NCBI RefSeq assembly: GCF_004353905.1
Contig: NZ_SMOD01000013.1
Span: 124,001 to 188,000 of the forward strand
Direction: 5' to 3'
DNA: 64,000 nt
From: Paraburkholderia guartelaensis
GTDB taxonomy: Bacteria > Pseudomonadota > Gammaproteobacteria > Burkholderiales > Burkholderiaceae
Each line of letters starts with the position of its first letter. Within the stretch, counting starts at the first letter, position 1. Of the stretch, positions 50,698 to 58,865 are shown piece by piece. The translations under genes were made by a program, and so were the position numbers. The notes beneath the pieces are model-generated. The model was not told where the DNA came from. It made no database searches and worked only from the letters and a program-made list of their open reading frames with translations.

Positions 50698-50721
50698 CTG
50701 CGGCGCCTTCGGGCGCCGCAG
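50698..50721. terminator. Hairpin between pit and the SDR gene
   Basis: A perfect 10-bp stem CTGCGGCGCC-TTCG-GGCGCCGCAG just after the pit stop, between convergent genes, followed at a distance by TTTT. Confidence 0.8.
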
Positions 50722-50757
50722 TGCTTTTCAGACCTTGTGAGCGCGCTGATGCGCGTT

Positions 50758-51564
50758 TCAGATCAGCGGCGTGCTGGCCCCGTCCATCGGAATGAGCGCG
50801 CCGGTGACGTAGCTCGCGCGGCGGCTCGCGAGGAAGAGCGCGACATCGGCAATTTCCTCCGGCTTCGCATAGCGCCCGAGCGGCACCTTCGACTCGCCGC
50901 TCGCCAACGCCTCTTGCGCGCCGACGCCTGCGCGTTGCGCCTCCAACTGAACGGCTTCCTGCAGCCGCTCTGTGAGCGTGGCGCCGGGGTTGATCGCGTT
51001 GATGCGGATGCCGTAGCGCGCGTGGTAGTGCGCGAGGCCCACGGTGGCGAGCATCAACGCCGCGTTGGCCGCGCCTCCCGCGATATGGATGTCGCTCGCG
51101 AACTTGCCGCCCATGCCGATGATATTGACGATGGCCCCGGGCTCCATGCTCTCGCCCGACTTGATCCGCTGCACCATGCGGCGCAGGACTTCCTGCTGCG
51201 GGTAGATGTAGGGGAAATATTTCGCCTCCATCGTGGCCCTGAACGCGTCCGCATCGAGCGTCTCCGGGTCGTAGCGGCGTGCCGCGCCCGCGCTGTTGAT
51301 GAGGATGTCGATGGGGCCGACCGCGGTGGAGACTTCTTCGACCACGTCGGCGGCGCTATGCGCTTCGTGCAGGTCCGCGCGCGTGAGGTGCACGTGCAGG
51401 CCTTCGCTCGCTAGTTGCTCACGTGCACGCGCGAGATTGGCGGGGTCGCGCGAAACTATTGCCACGCGGGCGCCTTCCTGCGCAAAGGCGCGCGCGCAGG
51501 CAAGGCCAATGCCCTTGCTGCCGCCCGTCACGAGTACCACCTTCTTGCTGAGTCCAAGATCCAT
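50758..51564 (-). CDS. SDR-fold protein lacking the catalytic triad
   Basis: A 268-aa short-chain dehydrogenase-like protein. The Rossmann part is intact: VLVTGGSKGIG (dinucleotide site 13-20) and ILINSAGAARR. The usual Ser-Tyr-Lys triad is missing. Where NISS and YxxxK should stand, the sequence reads NIIGMGGKFASDIHIAGGAA then NAALMLATVGLA, with Gly near 163-164 for Tyr and Asn167 for Lys. The C-terminal loop RINAINPGATLTERL is normal. It may bind cofactor without ordinary reductase activity or use other residues. Start MDLGLSKKVVL has family fit; it converges on pit. Confidence 0.85.
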   Translation of the reverse strand: MDLGLSKKVVLVTGGSKGIGLACARAFAQEGARVAIVSRDPANLARAREQLASEGLHVHLTRADLHEAHSAADVVEEVSTAVGPIDILINSAGAARRYDPETLDADAFRATMEAKYFPYIYPQQEVLRRMVQRIKSGESMEPGAIVNIIGMGGKFASDIHIAGGAANAALMLATVGLAHYHARYGIRINAINPGATLTERLQEAVQLEAQRAGVGAQEALASGESKVPLGRYAKPEEIADVALFLASRRASYVTGALIPMDGASTPLI

Positions 51565-51700
51565 CGTCGCCTCGCTGCGCGAAAGTATGAAAAACGGTCC
51601 CAAAACGATAGCAGAGGCGCGGGGCGCCGAAAACCGTTGGAAGCAAGACACGCCGTCCAGCCATGGGCAACGCGCCGCTCAGCGCCGTGGCGGGGCCGCT

Positions 51701-52858
51701 TCAGTCGCCGCCGTTGGCGAAGCGCGCGATGGGGTCGTCGCTGGACTGGGTCGGGGCGGGCGAGGCTGAACCGGCTGTCGAGGCGCGCATGATCTGCGCG
51801 CCGCCTGCGGCTGGCGATGCCGCCTGGATCGGCGTCGAGCCCACCTGGCCGGCCTGGCGCGCCGCTGCGCTTGCCGTGGGCGGCGGGGGCTCGAAGGCGT
51901 CGGCCGCGGCGTCGATGGCGTCTCGCGGGGCGCTGGCGGCAGGGTTGGCAGCGGGGGTTGCAGCTGGGTTGGCAGCGTATGCAGGCGAGTTGTTGCCGGG
52001 CGCAACCGCGGGTGCGCGCGCGCCCGCGTCGCGTGCCTGAGTCTGCGCCGCGCCGAGCGAGGCGGGCGGCGGCTCGAACGCGTCGGCCGGGGCGGCCGTG
52101 GAAGCCGTCGGCGTGGTGGCTGGCGTTGCCGCTGGTGTTGCCGCATAGGCCGGCTGCGGTCCGGCAACGATGCGGTTCTGGCTCGCGGCCACGGCTCGCG
52201 GCGCGGGCTGCGCCGCCGCAGCCGGCGCAACACTCGCCATTGCGGCAGCCGGTTGTGCGGCGCTCACGGCCGGTCCGCGTTCAGGCGGCGCAGACGCTTC
52301 CCAGGTCGGCGTCTCGAAAGGCGTGCGCTTGGGCGGCGCCATGCGGCGGATCCCGTCGAAACGCTTGGCCCAGTAGGGGTTGGTCAGATAGTCGAGACGC
52401 ACCGTGCCGCCGGTCGAAGGCGCGTTGACGAAGCGCAGGTTGCCGACGTATATCCCGACGTGGGAATGCGGCCGCCCCGTCGTATTGAAGAAGACGAGGT
52501 CGCCGGCGGCAATCTCGTCGGGCTCGATCGTTTCGCCGCGCATGCTCATTTCGGCCGTGGTGCGGGGCAATTCCACCGAGGCCGAGCGCGCAAGCACGTA
52601 TTTGACGAGACCGCTGCAATCGAAGCCGCTATCGGGCGTATTGCCGCCCCAGCGATACGGAATGCCGACGAGCCCCATCGCCTGGATCGAGATTTCCTCG
52701 CGGCCCACGCTGTGATCGACGAAATCGGGAAAGCCCGGCGGCTTGGTGCGCCACGCGTTTTCGCTGGAAGACGAACCGCTGCGCGATACCCTTTGCGGCG
52801 TGCTGGAGCACGCGGCAAGCAGGACTGCGATCAGAAGCGGAAGCCAGAGTCGACGCAT
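51701..52858 (-). CDS. NlpC/P60 lipoprotein with repeated Ala/Pro tail
   Basis: A 385-aa cell-wall hydrolase-type lipoprotein. The lipobox LLAAC puts the lipidated residue at Cys17. The NlpC/P60 domain (about 55-180) has catalytic Cys81 (SGFDCSGLVKYV) and His133 (RPHSHVGIYVG), as in MepS/Spr endopeptidases that cut peptidoglycan crosslinks. From about 190 to the end runs a low-complexity tail that holds two copies of a unit starting PAYAA[TN]PAATPA and ending ADAFEPPP. The tail is unusual for this family. Terminator of phoH lies upstream. Confidence 0.9.
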   Translation of the reverse strand: MRRLWLPLLIAVLLAACSSTPQRVSRSGSSSSENAWRTKPPGFPDFVDHSVGREEISIQAMGLVGIPYRWGGNTPDSGFDCSGLVKYVLARSASVELPRTTAEMSMRGETIEPDEIAAGDLVFFNTTGRPHSHVGIYVGNLRFVNAPSTGGTVRLDYLTNPYWAKRFDGIRRMAPPKRTPFETPTWEASAPPERGPAVSAAQPAAAMASVAPAAAAQPAPRAVAASQNRIVAGPQPAYAATPAATPATTPTASTAAPADAFEPPPASLGAAQTQARDAGARAPAVAPGNNSPAYAANPAATPAANPAASAPRDAIDAAADAFEPPPPTASAAARQAGQVGSTPIQAASPAAGGAQIMRASTAGSASPAPTQSSDDPIARFANGGD

Positions 52859-53014
52859 GAAGCAGAGGTGGCGCGCGCGACGCTTGCGCCATCGGGAAAA
52901 CGGATCATGGGCGGATGGTAGCCCGCCCGTCAGGGCTTTCGCAAGAATTCTTCACAACTTACTTGAAGTTCGTACGCCAACTGTTGTGCCTGGGGGACGC
53001 TCGGGCAATAAAAA

Positions 53015-53046
53015 AGGACCGCATCCGGTTCCCCGGATACGGTCCT
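53015..53046 (-). terminator. Intrinsic terminator of phoH
   Basis: On the minus strand AGGACCG-x-ATCCGG pairs with its complement (14-bp stem with one mismatch) and is followed by TTTTTT. It lies 47 bp after the phoH stop. Confidence 0.88.
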
Positions 53047-53092
53047 CGCCATCTGCACGGGCGCTCTCGAAAGGCGGCGCCCAGCGAACGGA

Positions 53093-54934
53093 TTACAGGA
53101 TATCGGACGCGTAATCGGCAAGCCGCGAGCGTTCGCCGCGTGCGAGCGTTACGTGACCGCTGTGCGCCCAGCCCTTGAAGCGATCCACCACGTAGGTGAG
53201 GCCGGAGCTGCCTTCGGTCAGATACGGCGTGTCGATCTGCGCGATGTTGCCGAGACACACGATCTTCGTGCCCGGACCCGCGCGCGTGACGAGCGTCTTC
53301 ATCTGCTTCGGCGTCAGGTTCTGCGCCTCGTCGATGATCAGATACTTGTCCACGAACGTACGGCCGCGCATGAAGTTCATGCTCTTGACCTTCAGGCGCG
53401 AGCGGATCAGTTCCTGGGTCGCTGCGCGCCCCCATTCGCCGGCGGCGTCATCGGTCTTCTGGAGCACTTCGAGGTTGTCGTCGAAGGCGCCCATCCACGG
53501 CTGCATCTTTTCCTCTTCGGTACCCGGGAGGAAGCCGATGTCCTCGCCGACCGGCACGGTCGCGCGCGTGACGATGATCTCGTTGTAGCGCTTCTCGTCG
53601 AGCACTTGCGCAAGGCCCGCCGCGAGTGCGACGAGCGTCTTGCCCGTGCCGGCCTGGCCGAGCAGCGTGACGAAGTCGATCTCCGGGTTCATCAGCAGGT
53701 TCAGCGCGAAGTTCTGCTCGCGGTTGCGCGCCGTGATGCCCCACACGTTGTTCTTGTGGTGGCCGTAGTCGCGCAGCGTTTGCAGGAGCGCCGTCTTGCC
53801 GTTGAGCTCGCGCACGATCGCGTGGAACGCCGGTTCGCCGTTCTGCGGTTCGAGATAGACGAACTCGTTCACGAGCATCGAGAGGCATTCGGGACCCGTC
53901 ACGCGGTAATACGTGGTGCCGGTCTTGGTGTCCTGCCAGGACTCCATGCCCTTTGCGTGCTTCGACCAGAAGTCCTGCTGGAGCGCGCGCACGCCCGAGT
54001 AGAGCAGGTCCTTGTCTTCGAGAACCTGGTCGTTGAAGTAGTCTTCCGCAGGCAGGCCGAGCGCATGGGCCTTGATGCGCATGTTGATGTCTTTCGACAC
54101 CAGCACGACGAGGCGGTCCGGCCGGTCGCGCTGCAGCGCGCGCACCACACCGAGGATCTGGTTATCGGCTTTGCCCTGGGGCAGGCCGTCGACCGGATCG
54201 ATATGCGTGAGCGTGGTCTGGAAGTACAGGCGCCCAAGCGCTTCGCGGCTGCCGAGGCGGCCCAGCGAAATGCCTTCCGAGATCGGGCCTGCGTTGGCGA
54301 CCAGCTGGTCGAGCGTGCGGCTCACCTGGCGCGCGTTGCGCGCGACTTCCGACATGCCCTTCTTGTGGTTGTCGAGTTCTTCCAACGTCATCATCGGCAG
54401 ATAGACGTCGTGTTCCTCGAAACGGAACAGGCAGGTCGGATCGTGCATCAGCACGTTCGTGTCGAGCACGAAGAGCTTCTGGACTTCGGTGCTCTCTTCG
54501 GGATGCAGGCGTTTTTTCGCGCCGGCGCGCGTGGCAGGGGCTGCGGCGCCGCCAGAGGCTTTGGCCGAGGCGGGTTTGCCGCCACGCGCAACGGGCGTGT
54601 CGTCGGCTTCCGTGCGTGCCTCGAGAGGCTGCAGCAGCGCGGCCGCGACTTGCTTGCTGTTGTTGCGCTTATTGCGCGCGGGCGCCGGTGCGACCGGTTC
54701 GAGCGCAGCCAGTTCGGCGCTGGCGCTCGAAAGCGGCACCGTGCGCAACGTGGTCGCGGCGTTGGCGGCCTGCGTCATCGGCTCGGCGACGCTCGCGGGG
54801 CCGTATTCGGCAACGTCGGCCGCGTCGTTCTCGCTCGCGGCCTTGCGTGTGCTGCGCGTCGAGCGGGCACGCGCCTTATATTCTTCGGGCGGCAGCAGGT
54901 TGCCGAGCTTGCTGGGGGGAGTAGGCAAAGGCAT
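53093..54934 (-). CDS. phoH: PhoH-family PIN-ATPase
   Basis: A 613-aa protein. After a disordered, basic and Ala-rich N-terminal extension of about 150 residues comes a PIN ribonuclease domain (about 152-290; KLFVLDTNVLMHD with Asp158) and then the PhoH ATPase (about 360-610) with Walker A GQAGTGKTLVALAAG near 423 and Walker B YLIIDEAQNLTPKQMK. This PIN-PhoH arrangement (PhoH2/YlaK) is known for RNA helicase/RNase activity. The extension is long for the family and may contain a false upstream start, but no internal start looks better. Confidence 0.93.
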   Translation of the reverse strand: MPLPTPPSKLGNLLPPEEYKARARSTRSTRKAASENDAADVAEYGPASVAEPMTQAANAATTLRTVPLSSASAELAALEPVAPAPARNKRNNSKQVAAALLQPLEARTEADDTPVARGGKPASAKASGGAAAPATRAGAKKRLHPEESTEVQKLFVLDTNVLMHDPTCLFRFEEHDVYLPMMTLEELDNHKKGMSEVARNARQVSRTLDQLVANAGPISEGISLGRLGSREALGRLYFQTTLTHIDPVDGLPQGKADNQILGVVRALQRDRPDRLVVLVSKDINMRIKAHALGLPAEDYFNDQVLEDKDLLYSGVRALQQDFWSKHAKGMESWQDTKTGTTYYRVTGPECLSMLVNEFVYLEPQNGEPAFHAIVRELNGKTALLQTLRDYGHHKNNVWGITARNREQNFALNLLMNPEIDFVTLLGQAGTGKTLVALAAGLAQVLDEKRYNEIIVTRATVPVGEDIGFLPGTEEEKMQPWMGAFDDNLEVLQKTDDAAGEWGRAATQELIRSRLKVKSMNFMRGRTFVDKYLIIDEAQNLTPKQMKTLVTRAGPGTKIVCLGNIAQIDTPYLTEGSSGLTYVVDRFKGWAHSGHVTLARGERSRLADYASDIL

Positions 54935-55333
54935 GGTGTCCCTCGAAAAAATCGGGTCGAGTGGTCGCGGGGTTACCCAGTAAGGCGCGCTTTCGGGCGG
55001 TGCGTGCGGGTGCCGGGTAGGCGCCCGCCGTTACTGCGCAAGGTGCGCGCTCAGGTCAGAAAATGCCGGTTCGCCTGGTTTTCGATCAGCTCCTTGACGT
55101 TTGCGCGCGCCGGGTCGCAAAGCCGGCACGAACGGGGAGAAAAACGGGAGAGAACAGCACGGAACAAACAAAAAAGCCGCCGCCCCGGATGACGAGGCAA
55201 GCGGCTTCACTTCGGTGTTGTCCCGTTGCCTCGGATACGCACTTCCGGTCATTCCATGACCGGCTGCGAAACCGCCGCAACGCGACGTAAAAAGGGTTGG
55301 ACAGGCACTCATTACAGCCCAATATAACGCTCC
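54935..55333. other. Intergenic region bcp / phoH
   Basis: A 399-bp gap with no gene. It contains the bcp terminator listed separately and presumably the phoH promoter between 54935 and 55170. No operator recognised. Confidence 0.45.
55171..55207 (-). terminator. Terminator downstream of bcp
   Basis: On the minus strand AAGCCGC pairs with GCGGCTT around a 23-nt GC-rich loop and is followed by TTTTTTGTTTG. Confidence 0.65.
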
Positions 55334-55804
55334 TCAAAGCGCTTGTACAGCCTCCAGAACTTCCTCGACATGGCCCGGGACCTTGATGCCGCGCCACTCC
55401 TGGCGCAGCACGCCGGTCGCGTCGATCAGGAAGGTCGAGCGTTCGATACCTCGTACCTGTTTGCCATACATTTTCTTCAATTTGATGACGTCGAAGAGCG
55501 TGCACAGCGCTTCGTCGGCATCCGATACCAAGGTAAACGGCAGTTCGAGCTTGGCCTTGAAGTTATCGTGCGAACGCACGCTGTCGCGCGACACGCCCAC
55601 GATCTGCGCGCCGGCCTTTTTGAACTTCGGATAGAGGTCGCGGAACTGCAGGCCTTCGGTCGTGCAGCCCGGCGTGTTGTCTTTCGGATAGAAGTACAGC
55701 ACCACCTTGCTGCCCTTCAGGCTCGACAGCGTGAAGTCGCCGCCGGTAGCGGGGGCGGTGAAGTCCGGAACAGGGTGGTCGACTGCGATGGTCACGTCAG
55801 GCAC
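55334..55804 (-). CDS. bcp: Thioredoxin-dependent thiol peroxidase (BCP/PrxQ)
   Basis: A 156-aa peroxiredoxin that reduces hydrogen and organic peroxides. The peroxidatic cysteine is Cys47 in PKDNTPGCTTEG. The usual resolving cysteine five residues later is absent (Leu52). Cys101 (EALCTLFDVIKLKKMYGK) is the only other cysteine and may resolve the sulfenic acid, as in the distant-cysteine PrxQ subgroup. The C-terminal RSTFLIDATGVLRQEW is standard. It lies upstream of phoH on the same strand. Confidence 0.93.
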   Translation of the reverse strand: MPDVTIAVDHPVPDFTAPATGGDFTLSSLKGSKVVLYFYPKDNTPGCTTEGLQFRDLYPKFKKAGAQIVGVSRDSVRSHDNFKAKLELPFTLVSDADEALCTLFDVIKLKKMYGKQVRGIERSTFLIDATGVLRQEWRGIKVPGHVEEVLEAVQAL

Positions 55805-55941
55805 GTGGCTCTCCCTTTGTTATTGGCTGGCGTTGCCGCAACTCACGGCGCCGTTTCGCCGGGACGGCGTGCCGCCCGCGGCGGGGGGCTTTGCGCGGGC
55901 GCGGGTCCTGGCAGACACTGAGCGGCGCGCGGGCGGCGGAT

Positions 55942-56838
55942 TCAGTCGGGCTGAACGATCAGCTGGCCGGAGCGGCCGGCGATCTCGCCCCAGGTGACAG
56001 GGTACGATGGCAGCGATTCCGGGTCCAGCGTCGCATGGTAGTCGCCCATCGTGGCAAACGTATGGCCTTGCGCGCGCCAGCCGGCGAGCAGCTGCTCGAA
56101 CACCGGTGCGAGCTTCTGGCCTTCGAGTTCGGCGTGCAGCGTGAAGACCTGGTCGTGCGGGTTGTTTTCGGTACGCTTGAGCATCCATGCGGCGACCGTA
56201 TCGGTATCGACGCCATCGACACCGAGCACCTCGTCGAGCGTGGGCAGCGTGGTGGGCATCTGCACGTGGTTCAGCGTGCGGCCCGCCACCACCGGACGGT
56301 AGGGCGAATGACCGCGCCCGTCGGAGGCGTAGCGCATGCCCCACGTGTCGATCTGCTCAAAGGCGGCCTCGTTCATCTGCCAGCCTGCCGCACCGTGCGT
56401 AACGGGCGGCGTGCCGAAGATCCGCGTGAAGCGGTCGTGGCTCTTCTGCATCTGGCGCGCGGTCCACTGCGCGTCACGCTTGCGCACGTTGTCCTGCCAG
56501 TACACGTGATCCCACGTATGGATGCCGCACTCGAAGCCGGCTTCGTGAATCGCGCGCATTTCAGCCGCGGCTTCCACGCCGATGTCGGGGCCCGGCAGCA
56601 GCACGCCGTACATCAGCTGCTTCACGCCGTAGTGCTCGACCACCGACGTGCGCGAGACCTTCTTGAGAAAGCCAGGCCGCAACACGCGGCGCAGCGCCCA
56701 GCCCGTGTGATCGGGGCCGAGGCTGAACAGGAACGTGGCGCGCGCCTTGTAGCGGTCGAAGATACGCGCGAGGTTCGGCACGCCTTCGCGCGTGCCGCGC
56801 AGCGTGTCGACGTCGATTTTCAGGACGATGCGGGCCAA
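55942..56838 (-). CDS. arnD: Undecaprenyl-phosphate formamidoarabinose deformylase
   Basis: A 298-aa polysaccharide deacetylase (NodB) fold enzyme. It begins MARIVLKIDVDTLRGTREGV, with the metal- and base-binding Asp pair in KIDVDT, and has the HxxxH metal site in CGIHTWDHVYWQDN. It removes the formyl group from undecaprenyl-phosphate-4-formamido-L-arabinose. It is the last gene of the arn operon, 24 bp after the decarboxylase gene. Confidence 0.95.
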   Translation of the reverse strand: MARIVLKIDVDTLRGTREGVPNLARIFDRYKARATFLFSLGPDHTGWALRRVLRPGFLKKVSRTSVVEHYGVKQLMYGVLLPGPDIGVEAAAEMRAIHEAGFECGIHTWDHVYWQDNVRKRDAQWTARQMQKSHDRFTRIFGTPPVTHGAAGWQMNEAAFEQIDTWGMRYASDGRGHSPYRPVVAGRTLNHVQMPTTLPTLDEVLGVDGVDTDTVAAWMLKRTENNPHDQVFTLHAELEGQKLAPVFEQLLAGWRAQGHTFATMGDYHATLDPESLPSYPVTWGEIAGRSGQLIVQPD

Positions 56839-56862
56839 GAGGCGAGGACCTTTCTCTAACGC

Positions 56863-57912
56863 TTAATGTTGCTCGACGAGCGCACGCGCTTCGGCCACGT
56901 GGCCACGGTACGCTTCGAAGATCTTGCGCAGCGCTTCGTCGAACGTCGACTTCGGCGCCCAGCCGAGTTCCTGCTTCGTGTTGTCGATCTTCGGCACGCG
57001 GTTCTGCACGTCCTGATAGCCCGCGCCGTAGTACGCGCCCGACGACGTTTCGACGAGCTGCACCTTCTTGGCCGTTTCCGCGTATTCCGGGAATTCGGCG
57101 GCGAGCGCGAGCATCTTGTGCGCGAGTTCGCGCACCGAGAAGTTATTGGTCGGGTTGCCGATGTTGTAGATCTTGCCCGTGGCGACGCCGTCCTTGTTCT
57201 CGATGATCTTCATCAGCGCTTCGATGCCGTCGTCGATGTCGGTGAACGCGCGTTTTTGCGCACCGCCATCCACGAGGCTGATGTTCTCGCCGCGCACGAT
57301 GTGGCCGAGGAACTGCGTCACGACGCGCGACGAACCTTCCTTCGGCGTGTAGATCGAGTCGAGGCCCGGGCCGATCCAGTTGAACGGACGGAACAGCGTG
57401 AAATTCAGGCCTTCCATGCCGTAGCCCCAGATCACGCGGTCCATGAGCTGCTTCGAGCACGCGTAGATCCAGCGCGGCTTGTTGATCGGGCCGTAGGTCA
57501 GCGCCGAAGCGTCCGGGTCGAACTGCTCGTCCGAGCACATGCCATAGACTTCCGACGTCGACGGGAAGACGAGGTGCTTGCGGTACTTCACGGCCGAACG
57601 CACAATCGGCAGGTTCGCCTCGAAGTCGAGCTCGAACACGCGCAGCGGCTGCTGCACGTAGGTAGCGGGCGTCGCGATGGCGACGAGCGGCAGGATCACG
57701 TCGCACTTCTTGACGTGGTACTCGACCCACTCCTTGTTGATCGTGATGTCGCCTTCGAAGAAGTGCATCCGCTCATGCTTGACGAGGTCGCCGAGGCGGT
57801 CCGTCTGCATGTCCATGCCGAACACTTCCCAGTTCGTGGATTCGAGGATGCGCTTGGAGAGGTGGTGGCCGATAAAGCCATTCACACCCAGGATCAGAAC
57901 TTTTTTGGTCAT
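56863..57912 (-). CDS. arnA: UDP-glucuronate C4 decarboxylase (ArnA C-terminal half as separate gene)
   Basis: A 349-aa SDR-type enzyme equal to the decarboxylase half of E. coli ArnA. GVNGFIGHHLSK at 9-20 binds NAD, Glu121 lies in PSTSEVYGMC, and the catalytic Tyr150-Lys154 pair is in RWIYACSKQLMDR. It oxidises and decarboxylates UDP-glucuronate to UDP-4-keto-arabinose. Its start overlaps the stop of the formyltransferase gene by 4 bp, so ArnA activity is split over two genes. Confidence 0.94.
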   Translation of the reverse strand: MTKKVLILGVNGFIGHHLSKRILESTNWEVFGMDMQTDRLGDLVKHERMHFFEGDITINKEWVEYHVKKCDVILPLVAIATPATYVQQPLRVFELDFEANLPIVRSAVKYRKHLVFPSTSEVYGMCSDEQFDPDASALTYGPINKPRWIYACSKQLMDRVIWGYGMEGLNFTLFRPFNWIGPGLDSIYTPKEGSSRVVTQFLGHIVRGENISLVDGGAQKRAFTDIDDGIEALMKIIENKDGVATGKIYNIGNPTNNFSVRELAHKMLALAAEFPEYAETAKKVQLVETSSGAYYGAGYQDVQNRVPKIDNTKQELGWAPKSTFDEALRKIFEAYRGHVAEARALVEQH

Positions 57913-58865
57913 GGACGGGGGACAGATGAAATGAGTTCGGAGAACGCGGCGGGGCTGATGACGGTCTCCTGACCGTTATGCTGATGCCGCAGTTCGTGGA
58001 TCGCGATGGCGCGTGCGTCGCCGCAGACGGCGAAAAGCGCATTATCGCTTACGTGGATGCCCACGGGCAATCCGGCGAGGGTGCGGACCCTTTCGGCGTC
58101 TTGCGAGCCGGGGCGCACGAGGCGCGCGCGGGCAATCACAAAACGTTCGTTGCCGATGTCGGTGAACGCGCCCGGATAGGGCGGCGCGACGGCGCGGATC
58201 AGGTTGTACACGTGCTGTGCGCTCTCGCCGAAGTCGATGCGGCCGTCTTCCGGCTTGCGCCCGCCGTAATAGCTGCCCTTCGTGAGATCGTTCGGCAGAT
58301 GCGGCGCCTCGCCCGCGATCAGCGCGGGCAGCACGCGCCAGAGCGTCTGCTCGGCCGCGACCGTCACCTTGTCGAATACCTGCGCGGCGGTGTCGTCGGG
58401 GAGGATCGGCACGGGAGTTTGCGCGAGGATCGCGCCCGCGTCGGGCTTCGCGGCCATTTCGTGCAGCGTGGCGCCCGTTTCGGTTTCGCCGTTGAGCACG
58501 GCCCAGTTCGTGGGCACGCGGCCGCGGTATTTCGGCAGCAGCGAGCCGTGCACGTTGTACGCGCCGCGCCCGGCGAGGGCGAGCAGGTCCACGGGCAGCA
58601 TGTGCCGGTAGTAGAACGAGAAGATGAAGTCCGGGCGCGCCGCGGAAACGGCCGCGCGCAGCTCGGCGCTCTTCGGGTCGGCGGGCGTGACGACCTCGAT
58701 GCCATGCTCCTCGGCCACCGACTTCACGCTGCCGAACCAGATGTTTTCGGTCGGGCTGTCTTCATGCGTGACGACGAGCGCAACGTCGACGCCGCCCGCG
58801 AGCAGCACCTGCAGACAGCGCACGCCCACATTGTGATACGCGAAGACGACGGCACGCGGTTTCAT
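57909..58865 (-). CDS. UDP-Ara4N formyltransferase (ArnA N-terminal half as separate gene)
   Basis: A 318-aa formyltransferase equal to the N-terminal half of E. coli ArnA. Asn104, His106 and Asp142 (YNVHGSLLPKYRG and AKPDAGAIL) form the catalytic set, and the C-terminal OB-like domain follows from about 205. It formylates UDP-4-amino-arabinose with N10-formyltetrahydrofolate. It overlaps the genes before and after it by 4 bp each, which points to translational coupling with arnC and the decarboxylase. Confidence 0.94.
   Translation of the reverse strand: MKPRAVVFAYHNVGVRCLQVLLAGGVDVALVVTHEDSPTENIWFGSVKSVAEEHGIEVVTPADPKSAELRAAVSAARPDFIFSFYYRHMLPVDLLALAGRGAYNVHGSLLPKYRGRVPTNWAVLNGETETGATLHEMAAKPDAGAILAQTPVPILPDDTAAQVFDKVTVAAEQTLWRVLPALIAGEAPHLPNDLTKGSYYGGRKPEDGRIDFGESAQHVYNLIRAVAPPYPGAFTDIGNERFVIARARLVRPGSQDAERVRTLAGLPVGIHVSDNALFAVCGDARAIAIHELRHQHNGQETVISPAAFSELISSVPRP

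Noticed and set aside
53153..55192. A 679-codon plus-strand open frame opposite phoH
   Set aside because: Antisense shadow of phoH with no ribosome binding site or family pattern.
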